From NCBI GenBank assembly GCA_007693855.1, contig RECU01000096.1:1-52500 (forward strand): DNA of 52,500 nucleotides. Reading direction: 5' to 3'. Below the pieces are notes generated by a model that made no database searches, was not told the DNA's origin, and saw nothing but the letters and a program-made list of their open reading frames with translations. Positions 1 through 10,369 of this stretch are shown piece after piece. Position 1 is the stretch's first letter. Each line of letters begins with the position of its first letter. The stretch is from Gammaproteobacteria bacterium. GTDB taxonomy: Bacteria > Pseudomonadota > Gammaproteobacteria > Steroidobacterales > PWYM01. A program made the translations under genes and the position numbers.

Positions 1-2
1 CG

Positions 3-2208
<2,206 letters not shown>

Positions 2209-2216
<8 letters not shown>

Positions 2217-2688
2217 TGCTGCCCAGGACGAGTTGTACAGTCTGCTCGTGCCGCTGCATGACGCAAGATTGATCGTGCCTCGCGCCTGCGTGGCTGAGGT
2301 CGTGGGCTATACGCGCCCCGATCCGGTCGCAGAGGCACCGGACTGGTTCACCGGTATGCTCAGCTGGAACGGTCGGCAATTGCCGGTCATCTCCTTCGAG
2401 ATCGCAGCCGGACAGCCGCCACCCGAACGCAGTGGGCGCACCCGTGTGGTCGTGTTCCACGCCGCGGCCGGGCAGCTGCAGCCGCCGTTTTTCGGTGTGC
2501 TGACCCAGGGTTTTCCGCAGCTGGTGCGGGTCAATGCTGACGTGCTCTCCGCAGATCCGGAGCCTTTCCCGGAGGATGGCCCGGTGATCTGCCGTATCCG
2601 CATGTTGAACGAAGCGCCGCTGATTCCGGATCTCGAATGCCTGGAGCGCATGCTGCTGTCAGTGCTGTCGGCGAGCCGCGGGAACTAA
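2209..2688 (+). CDS. CheW-like chemotaxis coupling protein (ChpC-like)
   Basis: This 159-residue protein is essentially one CheW domain. It probably couples a receptor to the ChpA kinase in the cytoplasm. The start ATG at 2209 lies inside the chpA end (8-base overlap), with GTGAGG upstream as a possible ribosome site, which indicates translational coupling. In Pseudomonas aeruginosa a CheW homologue, chpC, follows chpA-chpB; here no methylesterase gene (chpB) intervenes. The name ChpC is inferred from position and fold. Its TAA stop overlaps the stop of the convergent rsmE in the tetranucleotide CTAA. Confidence 0.8.
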
Positions 2689-3437
2689 CCCCTGGCCGGC
2701 GAGAGATCCCCCCAGCGCGCCTGCAGCACCGCTGCCACTGCTGCTGCCGCCGTCTCCGTGCGCAGCACCCTCGGCCCGAGTGTGCGTACCTCGAACCCCG
2801 CAGTGGCCGTGACCCTGGCCTCTGAGTCGTCGAAGCCGCCTTCCGGGCCAATCAAGACGGTCACGATCGCGTCCGCGGCAGGCGCCGCGTCCTGCCCGAG
2901 CGCACGCTCGCCCGCTGGATCCAGCCGCCAACGCGGGCCGTCTGCAGGCAATCCAGCGAGGACCGACGCCAGCGCGGCGGGCTGCGCTATCGCGGGGATG
3001 TGGCAGCGGCCGCTCTGCTCGCAGGCGCTGATCGCCACCTCCTGCCAGTGCCGGCGCCGCTTTTCTGCCTGGGCACCCGCCAGTCTCACAACGCCGTAGC
3101 GGGTCAATACCGGGACGATGCTGTGAACACCCAGTTCGGTGGCCTTCTGCACGGCATAATCCATCCGCTCGCCCCGGGAGACACCCTGCAGCAGGCGCAG
3201 CGCCAGCGGACTCTCGCGATGCGGCCGGGTGGCTTCGCCGGTGATAAGCTCTACCCGATCCCGTCCCAGCCCCTCGATGACGGCCGGCCATTCCAGGCCG
3301 CTGCCATCGAACAGGACGAGTTCCGCACCGCGGGCCAGCCGCAGCACGCGGGTGAGATACCGTCCGCGATCGCCGCTGAGCGTGGTGCGCGCCTGGTCCC
3401 GAAGGGGCTTGCTGCTGAATACACGGTGACGACGCAT
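2685..3437 (-). CDS. rsmE: 16S rRNA (uracil(1498)-N(3))-methyltransferase RsmE
   Basis: At 250 residues this has the usual RsmE length. An N-terminal PUA-like part precedes a SPOUT (trefoil knot) methyltransferase domain. Family motifs visible are QSGR (141-144), IGPEGGF (196-202) and LGPRVLRTETA near the C-terminus, which forms the knotted AdoMet site. The enzyme methylates N3 of U1498 in helix 44 of 16S rRNA. The ATG at 3437 is preceded on the minus strand by CGGAGT. It is divergent from ampD (48 bases between starts) and convergent with the CheW-like gene, sharing CTAA at the stops. Confidence 0.95.
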   Translation of the reverse strand: MRRHRVFSSKPLRDQARTTLSGDRGRYLTRVLRLARGAELVLFDGSGLEWPAVIEGLGRDRVELITGEATRPHRESPLALRLLQGVSRGERMDYAVQKATELGVHSIVPVLTRYGVVRLAGAQAEKRRRHWQEVAISACEQSGRCHIPAIAQPAALASVLAGLPADGPRWRLDPAGERALGQDAAPAADAIVTVLIGPEGGFDDSEARVTATAGFEVRTLGPRVLRTETAAAAVAAVLQARWGDLSPARG

Positions 3438-3485
3438 GAAGACTCCGCTGCTGCCTGGGCCTGACCAGTCTCAAGAATACCCTGC

Positions 3486-4049
3486 ATGAACGCTGTGGTG
3501 CCCGGCCTGGAGATCGTCGATGGCGTGCTGCGACAGGCCCGCTGGCTGGCCTCACCGAATCACGATGAGCGACCCGCGGGCTGCCCACCGGAATTGATCG
3601 TGGTGCACGGGATCAGCCTGCCGCCTGGGGAATTTGGTGGGCCCTGGATCGATCGCCTGTTCACCAACACGCTGCCGGCCGAAGCGCATCCTGGGTTTCG
3701 CGAGATCGCGGCACTCAGGGTCTCCAGTCATGTCCTGATCCGGCGCGACGGGGAACTGGTGCAGTACGTCCCGTTTCATCTGCGCGCCTGGCATGCCGGG
3801 GTGTCCTGCTGGCAGGGCCGCAGCCGGTGCAATGACTTCTCCATCGGTATCGAACTCGAGGGCACCGACACGCAAGCCTACGAGCCCGTACAATATCGCC
3901 AGCTTGCCGCCGTGGTGATGGCCCTGCGCCGCGCCTACCCCGCGCTCGGCCGGAGCGCGCCCGTGGGCCATTCGGACATTGCTCCGGGGCGGAAAACCGA
4001 TCCAGGGCCCGCCTTCGACTGGCAGGCGCTGGCAGCACTGCTCGACTGA
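3486..4049 (+). CDS. ampD: 1,6-anhydro-N-acetylmuramyl-L-alanine amidase AmpD
   Basis: A 187-residue amidase_2 (N-acetylmuramoyl-L-alanine amidase) protein without signal peptide, as expected for cytoplasmic AmpD. Zinc ligands fit His41 in VVHGISLPPG, His162 in GHSDIAPGRKTDPG and Asp172; Glu124 in GIELEG matches the conserved active-site region. AmpD removes the peptide from 1,6-anhydro-MurNAc muropeptides during wall recycling, and in bacteria with AmpR its loss induces AmpC beta-lactamase. No ampC or ampR is visible here. It lies 26 bases before ampE, the classic ampDE arrangement. No strong ribosome site precedes the ATG. Confidence 0.95.
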   Translation: MNAVVPGLEIVDGVLRQARWLASPNHDERPAGCPPELIVVHGISLPPGEFGGPWIDRLFTNTLPAEAHPGFREIAALRVSSHVLIRRDGELVQYVPFHLRAWHAGVSCWQGRSRCNDFSIGIELEGTDTQAYEPVQYRQLAAVVMALRRAYPALGRSAPVGHSDIAPGRKTDPGPAFDWQALAALLD

Positions 4050-4075
4050 GCGCACGGACGCCTGCGGAGACACCC

Positions 4076-4969
4076 ATGAAACTTATCGCGCTGGTCGTCG
4101 CCCTGGTGCTCGAACGTTCCCTGACACGGCTGCTGCACCTCCGGGAACTGCGCTGGTTCGACCGCTACTTCGACTGGGCGCTGGCACGCCTGGGCACGCG
4201 TGGCGGCTGGCGCAGCGGGGTGCTCGCCGCCGCGCTCCTGCTCCTGCCGGTGCTGCCGGTCGCACTGGTGTCGATCGGGCTGCTCAAGGCCGACATCTTC
4301 TGGGATGTGCCCTATTTTCTCTTTGCCGTACTGGTGCTGCTGTTCAGTCTCGGGCCGCGGGATCTCGGCGCCGAGGTGCAGGATTATTGCGACCAGGTCG
4401 CCGCCGGTGACGAGGCGGAGGCCACACGGACCGCCAGGCAGTTGCTCGAGACCGAGGTGCCGCGCGACTACGGACGGCGTGACCTCGCGGTCGAGGAAGC
4501 GGTCCTGGTCCAGGCGAACAACCGGATTTTCGGGGTCCTGCTGTTCTTCATCGCGTTTGGTCCCATCGGCGCCTGGCTGTTCCGCGTCGGCGACCTGTTC
4601 CGCCGTCGTGCGGTCTTCGAAGCGGGTCGCAGGGAAGCTGCGGAAGGCGCGCCCCCCTACGCCCTGATCGAGCGACTCCACGGCGCGCTCGCCTGGGTGC
4701 CCGCGCGACTGACCTGCCTGGGGTATGCGCTGGCCGGCAGTTTCGAAGAAGCCATCGGTGCGTGGCGGGAATACCGGGAACAGCCTGCCCGGCGCTTCTA
4801 CGATGTCAACGACGAGCTGGTCGCCACGGTGGGTCGCGGCGCACTGGCCAGGTCGGCCACCGAGTCTCCGGTCCTGTGCGTCGGCGCGGCGCTGCGTCTG
4901 GTGCAGCGGACCGTGTTCGTCTGGGTGACCGCCATCGCGCTGATGACCCTGTTCGGCTGGGCGATCTAG
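4076..4969 (+). CDS. ampE: AmpE family inner-membrane protein
   Basis: A 297-residue protein second in the ampD operon, with GGAG seven bases before the ATG. Hydrophobic segments occur near residues 45-66, 77-95, 151-172 and at the very C-terminus (about 279-297), fitting the multi-spanning AmpE/CobD-like family (E. coli AmpE 284 residues). The stretch LRELRWFDRYFDW is typical of the family N-terminus. AmpE's biochemical role is not established; it is linked to beta-lactamase regulation through AmpD. The stop TAG overlaps that of the convergent adenosyltransferase gene in the palindrome CTAG. Confidence 0.9.
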   Translation: MKLIALVVALVLERSLTRLLHLRELRWFDRYFDWALARLGTRGGWRSGVLAAALLLLPVLPVALVSIGLLKADIFWDVPYFLFAVLVLLFSLGPRDLGAEVQDYCDQVAAGDEAEATRTARQLLETEVPRDYGRRDLAVEEAVLVQANNRIFGVLLFFIAFGPIGAWLFRVGDLFRRRAVFEAGRREAAEGAPPYALIERLHGALAWVPARLTCLGYALAGSFEEAIGAWREYREQPARRFYDVNDELVATVGRGALARSATESPVLCVGAALRLVQRTVFVWVTAIALMTLFGWAI

Positions 4970-5547
4970 CTTGGCTGCGTGTCCGTGGCCGGCCCACCCT
5001 GCTTGCCGCGCTTCCAGATCACCTCGCTCCCATGCTCGTGTCGCGCCAGCACGCGGGCAATCACGAACAACAGGTCAGAGAGCCGGTTGAGGTAGCGCAG
5101 GCCTTCGGGGTTGATCTCCTCCTGGTGGGCCAGCGACCAGACGCGCCGCTCGGCACGCCGGCACACGGTTCGGGCCAGGTGACAGGCCGCCGCGGCCGGT
5201 CCGCCGCCCGGCAGGATGAAGTCCTTGAGTGGCGGAAGCTCGGCGTTGAACGCGTCCAGCGTCTCCTCCAGGCGGGTGATGAACTCCGACCTGATCGCCA
5301 CATGGCCTGGAATACACAGCTCCCCGCCAAGGTCGAAGAGATCATGCTGGACTTCGGTCAGACACTCCCGGACTGCGTCGGGCACCCCCGGCACGGCCAG
5401 GATCATGCCGATGGCACTGTTGGCCTCGTCCACCGTGCCGTACGCCTCGACCCTGGGATGGTCCTTGGCGATCCGGTTGCCATCGCCCAGCCCGGTCGTG
5501 CCGTCATCGCCGGTTCGCGTGTAGATCTTTGTCAATCGATTGCCCAT
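4966..5547 (-). CDS. PduO-type cob(I)alamin adenosyltransferase
   Basis: This 193-residue protein has the PduO/MMAB signature: TRTGDDGTTG near the N-terminus, EAYGTVDEANSAIG, FILPGG and CRRAERRVW. Enzymes of this family transfer the 5'-deoxyadenosyl group of ATP to cob(I)alamin (or cobinamide), giving adenosylcobalamin. The start ATG at 5547 is preceded by GGAG at good spacing. No cobalamin biosynthesis genes are adjacent, so it may serve salvage or cofactor supply. A B12-binding protein encoded at 15536-16573 is a possible user of its product; that link is inference. Confidence 0.92.
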   Translation of the reverse strand: MGNRLTKIYTRTGDDGTTGLGDGNRIAKDHPRVEAYGTVDEANSAIGMILAVPGVPDAVRECLTEVQHDLFDLGGELCIPGHVAIRSEFITRLEETLDAFNAELPPLKDFILPGGGPAAAACHLARTVCRRAERRVWSLAHQEEINPEGLRYLNRLSDLLFVIARVLARHEHGSEVIWKRGKQGGPATDTQPS

Positions 5548-5669
5548 GAACGCTCCATGTCGAGGGGGTGGCGGCGGCGCGCTGGCATTCGTTGCCTGAT
5601 GCGCCGATCATTGCGCCCGGTCAGCCCAGAGGCTAGTGCCTGGGCGCGACGGGCACAAGGGGAGTGAGC

Positions 5670-6446
5670 ATGTCTGAACAACGATTCCTGGAAGTTGCGC
5701 AGGCCGCCGCCGCCGCCGCAGCGGACATTATCCGCTATTACTATCGCGCCGGCGTGGCCGTGCAGGAGAAAGCTGACGCGACACCGGTGACCCGCGCGGA
5801 TGTCGAGTCCGAGCAGGCGATCCGCGAGATCATCGAGGGGGCGTTTCCGGACCATGGGTTCTTTGGTGAGGAGACCGGTCAGGCGGCGCTCGATGCCGAG
5901 TATCTCTGGCTGGTCGACCCGATCGATGGCACCAAGGCGTTCGTCCGCGGTTATCCGATGTTCTCGACCCAGATCGCGCTCATGCACCGCGGTGAGCTGG
6001 TGCTGGGGGTGTCGAGTGCGCCGGAGTTCGGCGAGCTGCTCTGGGCCCAGCGCGGCGCAGGCGCCTGGGAGGGCGACCGTCGGCTGGGTGTCTCGGCGAT
6101 CGACCGGCTTGAGGACTGCGCGCTCTCGTCGGGCAATCTCAAGTCGCTCGCGGCCGGGCCGGCCTGGGGTGCCTACGGACGACTGGTGGCTCGCGTCAAC
6201 CGCATCCGTGGCTACGGCGATTTCCTGCACTACCACCTGCTGGCGCGCGGGGCGATCGATGCGGTCATCGAGTCGGACGTCAACATCCTGGATATCGCGG
6301 CACTGGCGGTGATCGTGACCGAGGCGGGGGGGCGGTTCACCGACCTGGAAGGCCAGCCCGTCGGTCTCGCGACCACCAGCGTGCTCGCGAGCACCCCCCG
6401 GCTGCATTCACCGCTGCAGGCGGCGTTGGCCGATCGCACCGACTGA
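5670..6446 (+). CDS. Inositol monophosphatase family phosphatase (histidinol-phosphatase/CysQ-like)
   Basis: A 258-residue member of the Mg-dependent FIG superfamily. Metal-binding signatures are GEETG (66-70) and VDPIDGTKAF (about 82-91), and a third Asp lies in SDVNILDIAAL, where the usual Trp-Asp is Leu-Asp. The pattern FVRGYPMFSTQIAL with GYGDFLHYHLLARG resembles HisN-type histidinol-phosphatases more than SuhB, but substrate cannot be fixed from sequence; CysQ-like 3'(2'),5'-bisphosphate nucleotidase is the alternative. I chose ATG 5670 because AAGGGGAG (5657-5664) sits five bases upstream; the in-frame GTG at 5664 overlaps that ribosome site. Confidence 0.85.
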   Translation: MSEQRFLEVAQAAAAAAADIIRYYYRAGVAVQEKADATPVTRADVESEQAIREIIEGAFPDHGFFGEETGQAALDAEYLWLVDPIDGTKAFVRGYPMFSTQIALMHRGELVLGVSSAPEFGELLWAQRGAGAWEGDRRLGVSAIDRLEDCALSSGNLKSLAAGPAWGAYGRLVARVNRIRGYGDFLHYHLLARGAIDAVIESDVNILDIAALAVIVTEAGGRFTDLEGQPVGLATTSVLASTPRLHSPLQAALADRTD

Positions 6447-6454
6447 GCGGGCGG

Positions 6455-9247
6455 CTACTCGGTGGGCGCGCCCCGGGGCGCCGCCAGCAGCACGTCGACC
6501 GGGAGAAACCGCCCGCCACTGACCACCGCCCGGATGCGTGACAGGGCGTCGGGGTTTTCCAGCGGATCTCCGTCCACCAGTACGAGGTCGGCGAGCTTGC
6601 CCTCGCTGACCGAGCCGAGATGGCCTGCAAGCCCCAGGGCCCAGGCGGCGTCCAGGGTTGCCGCGCGCAGTGCGCCGGCAGCGCCGAGCGGGCCTGCGGC
6701 GAGCCGGGCGATTTCCGTATGCAGGCCTTGCGGGTGTGCGCTGGCCGATGCGCCGCTGCCGGCACCGATCAGGCCGCCGCCGGCCGCGATACGGGCCAGG
6801 GCGGCTTCGCCGTCGGGCCGGTTCTTCCGCGCGAGCATCGGTGTCAGGGCCAGGTCGGCACGGGTGGCCAGCAGCGCGAGATCGCCGCCGCCCTGGAGGC
6901 GCGCCAGCGCGCCCCCCGGTGTCCTCAGCCCCTCGACCGCTGCGGCGCCGCTGAATGCGGCAGTGGTGATGTCCCCGGTGGCGATGGCGATGCCCAGGGG
7001 CGCGGCGAGTTCCACCAGCTGCCGGCGCATCAGACCTGACAGTCCGGGCCCGGTCAGGATCATGTGCTGGCCATACGCCTCGGCCTGTGCCAGCGCGGCC
7101 AGCAGCTGCGCCTCGGTGCGCAGCGACAGCGCCGCGATCTCAGTGGAGCTCAGCCCGTCGAGCATCGGACCGCCATACAACAGGCGCGGCCCCGGGCGCT
7201 GGCCACTGCCCCAGGCCTCGCTGCGCTCGCGCGCATCCGCGGGATCGCTCACCGGTTCACGCACCGTGGTGATGCCTGCGGCCAGCCAGCGCCGGCCGTC
7301 ATCGCCGTCGTCGGGCAGCAGGCTGCGCGCATGCAGGTCGATCAGCCCCGGGAGGACCGCCAGCGCGCCTGCGTCGACCACCCGCTCCGGCAGCGGCAGT
7401 GCCCCGCGGGGAACGACCTGATGAATACGCTGGCCGGTGATGTGGATGTCGATGTCCGCAAGGTAGCCACCCGCTGCCGGACTGAAAACGCGGCGCGCGC
7501 GCAGTACCCAGGGTGGATCACCGGAATATGCGCGCTGATCGAGGTCGACAGGCCAGACCTGAGACCGGCCATCCCGGGTGTCGATGCGGTGCAGGCTGTT
7601 CCCGGCCAGGTAGACCAGTTGGCGGTTGTCGCCGACCCAGGAGAGGCTTGCCGCGGGCCCGTCACTCAGTCGGCGGACCGTCTGCAGGCGTTCGCCAGCC
7701 GTGTCCAGCATCCCGAGCCACAGCGCGCCATCGCGAATAAAGGCAATGCTGCTGCCGTCCGGGCTGACGGCCGGTCCGTCGTGTCCGCCGGGGGCGAAAC
7801 CCTCGGTCGGCAGGCCGGGCAGCGTCGCGAGCTGCCCGTTGGCGAGGTCGATGGTGGTGACATCGCGGGCGTGTCCGCCGGGGCGTGGCCCATGCGCGAG
7901 CAGCAGGCGCTGACCATGGACCCATTCAGGTCGACTGGGGGCCACCAGGTCGCGCGCTACCACCTCGGGCTCGCCCCCGGCTACGGGGACGAGCAGCACG
8001 TCGGCGGCCTGCTCGCCCGGCTGGGCGGCGATGACGGCGATCCGCGTTGCCCCCGGGCCCCAGACGGGCAGCAGCAGACGTGCCGGATGGCGCAGGTGCT
8101 CGCGCAGGTCGTCGCCCTCGGGCGAGATACTCAACAGCCGGCTGCCGTGATCATCCCGGTCGACAAAGGCGATGCGACGGCCATCGGGTGACCATGCCGG
8201 ATCGAGCGGTCGTGTCCCACTGCCCATGATGAGCTGTGCCTCCCCGTCCTGGCCGAGGCGCCAGAGTCCGCCGAGGGCCGTGACGACCACCGTCGAGCCG
8301 TCGGGCGAGACCCGTGGCGCGCGCAGGCCATGCGCGGGTTTGCGGGTCTGGTCGTCCAGCGCGTGCGTCGCGCGTGCGCGTACGGTCTGCGGCACACTGG
8401 TCACCGCGAAGAATGGGATGACCTCGGCCCGTCGCGACCCCAGCGTGCGCTGCTTGATCAGGCCATCGGCGGAGTAGATGAAGCGGTTGCGGTCCGTCCA
8501 GCGGGCCGCCTCGGGGGCGACCGACTCGCCCCAGCTGGCAGGTCGGAGCAGAGGGTCATCCGGTCCGACCAGCACCAGGGTTTTCTCCGCGCGGCCGTCG
8601 CGCTCGCGCACCAGCATCAACAGCGAGCCGTCGGTCCGCCAGGAAGGCGCCGCGAGTGGCGCGGTGCTGCTCAGCAGCGTGCTCTGGGCGCCGGCAAAAC
8701 TGCGCAGACGCAGGTGATAGCCGGACGCGTCGTGCGAGATGTAGGCGATGCGCTGGCCATCCGGCGAGATCGCCGGCTGGGACTCGTCGCTGGCATGAAA
8801 GCTCAGCTGCTCGAGTCCGCCGTCGGCGAGTCGCAGCCGCCACAGGTCGTTGCTGCCACTGCGATCGGATACGAACACGACATGCTGGCCATCCGGATGC
8901 AGCGTGGGGTCGCGGTCGTGCCATGGGCCGTCGGTCAGCTGTCGGGGTGGGCCGCCGGCGCGGTCGACCTGCCACAGGTTCCAGGACGCCGGGTGCAGCG
9001 CGGTGAATACCAGGCGCTCGCCATCGCGGGTCCAGCGCGGCTGACGAGCCTGCCAGAGCGGGTCGGTGAGCGGGGTCGCCGCGCCGCCGCTGGCGGGCAG
9101 GGTCCAGACGATGCCCTGCAGATCCATGGTCAGGGTGCTGCCGTCCGGGGACACGTCGAGCGACAGGGCACTGCTCTCGCTGAATTCGACCAGCGTCGCG
9201 GCTGCGGCGACCTGGAAGGCCGCCAGCAGCCAGGGCAGCATGCTCAT
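6455..9247 (-). CDS. Secreted TolB-like beta-propeller/amidohydrolase-fold protein with degenerate metal site
   Basis: A 930-residue protein with a short signal-like N-terminus (LPWLLAAFQVAAAA). Residues about 25-590 are TolB/WD40-like PD40 propeller repeats, with SPDG-type turns throughout. A composite amidohydrolase domain follows (about 595-930) and ends in the family-typical GKLADLVLVDGDPLENP. The metal site looks lost: the usual HxH after GLIDxH is H639-A-R641, the later histidines are absent (ATGD and VEGL where SHE and VEH are expected, about 755-775), and the GTD motif is GAGSG. It starts inside the pdxH stop (ATGA overlap), so the two are translationally coupled. Role unknown; likely not an active hydrolase. 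Confidence 0.85.
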   Translation of the reverse strand: MSMLPWLLAAFQVAAAATLVEFSESSALSLDVSPDGSTLTMDLQGIVWTLPASGGAATPLTDPLWQARQPRWTRDGERLVFTALHPASWNLWQVDRAGGPPRQLTDGPWHDRDPTLHPDGQHVVFVSDRSGSNDLWRLRLADGGLEQLSFHASDESQPAISPDGQRIAYISHDASGYHLRLRSFAGAQSTLLSSTAPLAAPSWRTDGSLLMLVRERDGRAEKTLVLVGPDDPLLRPASWGESVAPEAARWTDRNRFIYSADGLIKQRTLGSRRAEVIPFFAVTSVPQTVRARATHALDDQTRKPAHGLRAPRVSPDGSTVVVTALGGLWRLGQDGEAQLIMGSGTRPLDPAWSPDGRRIAFVDRDDHGSRLLSISPEGDDLREHLRHPARLLLPVWGPGATRIAVIAAQPGEQAADVLLVPVAGGEPEVVARDLVAPSRPEWVHGQRLLLAHGPRPGGHARDVTTIDLANGQLATLPGLPTEGFAPGGHDGPAVSPDGSSIAFIRDGALWLGMLDTAGERLQTVRRLSDGPAASLSWVGDNRQLVYLAGNSLHRIDTRDGRSQVWPVDLDQRAYSGDPPWVLRARRVFSPAAGGYLADIDIHITGQRIHQVVPRGALPLPERVVDAGALAVLPGLIDLHARSLLPDDGDDGRRWLAAGITTVREPVSDPADARERSEAWGSGQRPGPRLLYGGPMLDGLSSTEIAALSLRTEAQLLAALAQAEAYGQHMILTGPGLSGLMRRQLVELAAPLGIAIATGDITTAAFSGAAAVEGLRTPGGALARLQGGGDLALLATRADLALTPMLARKNRPDGEAALARIAAGGGLIGAGSGASASAHPQGLHTEIARLAAGPLGAAGALRAATLDAAWALGLAGHLGSVSEGKLADLVLVDGDPLENPDALSRIRAVVSGGRFLPVDVLLAAPRGAPTE

Positions 9248-9924
9248 GGCTGGAGGCGCTGCGCCTGCCAGGCGCCGGGATGAGGCAGGCCGTCGTCCCC
9301 GGTGGTCAATGGTCGCTCCCAGCGCGCCCGGTCGTGAATTCTCGCGGCGCCGTCGACCCAGAGTTCGACTGCCCGCGCCCAGACCCGGTAGCCGCCCCAG
9401 TGCGGCGGCCGCGGCAGCGCGCCGCCTGGCGGCTTGACGTCGGCCAGCGTGGCGGTGTCGGGCAGTCCCAGCGCCCGCCCGCGTGCCAGCGTCTGCGCGA
9501 TCAGCGCCTCGCGGGAGGCCAGCGGCCGGCTCTGGTCGCTGCCCCAGGCGCCGAGCTGGCTTGCCGGATCGCGGGACGCGAAATAGGCGTCGCTCTCCTC
9601 GGCTGGCGAGCGCACGGCAATGCCCTCTACCCGCACCTGAAGACCGAGGGCATCCCAGTGCAGGCAGCAGGCGACCTGAGGGTTGCTGGCGATCGCCTGA
9701 CCCTTGCGGGACTGGTAGTTGCTGTAGAACACGAGGTAGCCCGGGTCCGTGACCAGCGCCTTGAGCAGGACCACCCGGATCGACGGGGTGCCATCGGCGT
9801 CCAGGGTCGCCACGGTCATCGCGTTCGGGTTGGGCTGGAGTGCCTGCAGGGTTGCATGGTCAAGCCAGGCGGCCAGCGTCTCCAGGGGGTTGTCGGGCAG
9901 GGGCGTCGGCAGCACGTCGATCAT
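9244..9924 (-). CDS. pdxH: Pyridoxamine/pyridoxine 5'-phosphate oxidase PdxH
   Basis: This 226-residue protein matches PdxH over its length: RVVLLK, FYSNYQSRKG, QVRVEGIA, YFASRDPASQLGAWGSDQS, RPPHWGGYRV and the C-terminal QRLQP. PdxH is an FMN enzyme that oxidises PNP or PMP to pyridoxal 5'-phosphate with oxygen, in the last step of de novo synthesis and in salvage. FMN contacts (RVVLLK, YSNYQSRKG) and the PLP-contacting WGGYR region are intact. It is co-transcribed with the downstream propeller/amidohydrolase gene through a 4-base overlap, and a small basic ORF lies 45 bases upstream. Confidence 0.96.
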   Translation of the reverse strand: MIDVLPTPLPDNPLETLAAWLDHATLQALQPNPNAMTVATLDADGTPSIRVVLLKALVTDPGYLVFYSNYQSRKGQAIASNPQVACCLHWDALGLQVRVEGIAVRSPAEESDAYFASRDPASQLGAWGSDQSRPLASREALIAQTLARGRALGLPDTATLADVKPPGGALPRPPHWGGYRVWARAVELWVDGAARIHDRARWERPLTTGDDGLPHPGAWQAQRLQP

Positions 9925-9969
9925 GGACAGGCCATCCGTCAGACAGTGAATATCAGCCGCCAGCGACTA

Positions 9970-10269
9970 TCAGCGGCGTTTGCGCCGGCCCCGCCGTCCG
10001 GACCCCGATGGGGCCGGTGGCGGACCGTCGCCGGTGTGCAACTCCTCCTCGAGCCCGCCCCAGCGGTCACGATGATGCTGCTCGGCATCATTGCGTACGC
10101 CGGCGTGGCGGGCGCTCAGCATCAGCTGCCCCGGCGGGCAGACGCGCGCACGAATCAGGCCGAGATCCTCCGCCGCGGCGAAAATACTCGGGTACCAGCT
10201 CCGCCACCCCGGCAGGCGCTGTTCGACCTGCTGACGCAGCGACAGTGTTTGGCGATCGCGCTCGTCCAC
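9970..10269 (-). CDS. Small basic hypothetical protein
   Basis: A 99-residue reading frame not recognised. The first half (RQQVEQRLPGWRSWYPSIFAAAEDLGLI) looks like a compact helical, Trp-rich region; the second half is polar and ends in a Gly/Arg/Lys tail (GRRGRRKRR), suggesting contact with nucleic acid or membrane. It sits 45 bases upstream of pdxH on the same strand and is divergent from the cyclase gene at 10370. It fills the only sizeable gap between these genes. It could be spurious, since long frames are common in this GC-rich sequence. Confidence 0.45.
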   Translation of the reverse strand: MDERDRQTLSLRQQVEQRLPGWRSWYPSIFAAAEDLGLIRARVCPPGQLMLSARHAGVRNDAEQHHRDRWGGLEEELHTGDGPPPAPSGSGRRGRRKRR

Positions 10270-10318
10270 CGGCGTAGCCTACCACCAGCGCCTGCGGCCA
10301 GGCAGGGTTCCACACGCT

Positions 10319-10338
10319 TCCGTGAGCTGCCTCACGGA
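10319..10338. promoter_or_regulatory. Perfect 8-bp inverted repeat upstream of the PAS-GGDEF gene
   Basis: TCCGTGAG (10319-10326), a CTGC spacer and CTCACGGA (10331-10338) form a perfect dyad 31 bases before the ATG at 10370, in the space between divergent genes. It could be an operator for a dimeric regulator or a short RNA hairpin in the leader. The regulator is not identifiable. Confidence 0.4.
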
Positions 10339-10369
10339 CAGATCCCGAGGCCACCTGCACAGTAACCAT

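Noticed and set aside
5624-5645. Imperfect hairpin in the gap between the adenosyltransferase and phosphatase genes.
   Set aside because: The stem has a bulge, no U-tract follows, and it lies between divergent starts, so it is not a terminator; evidence for a regulatory role is too thin.
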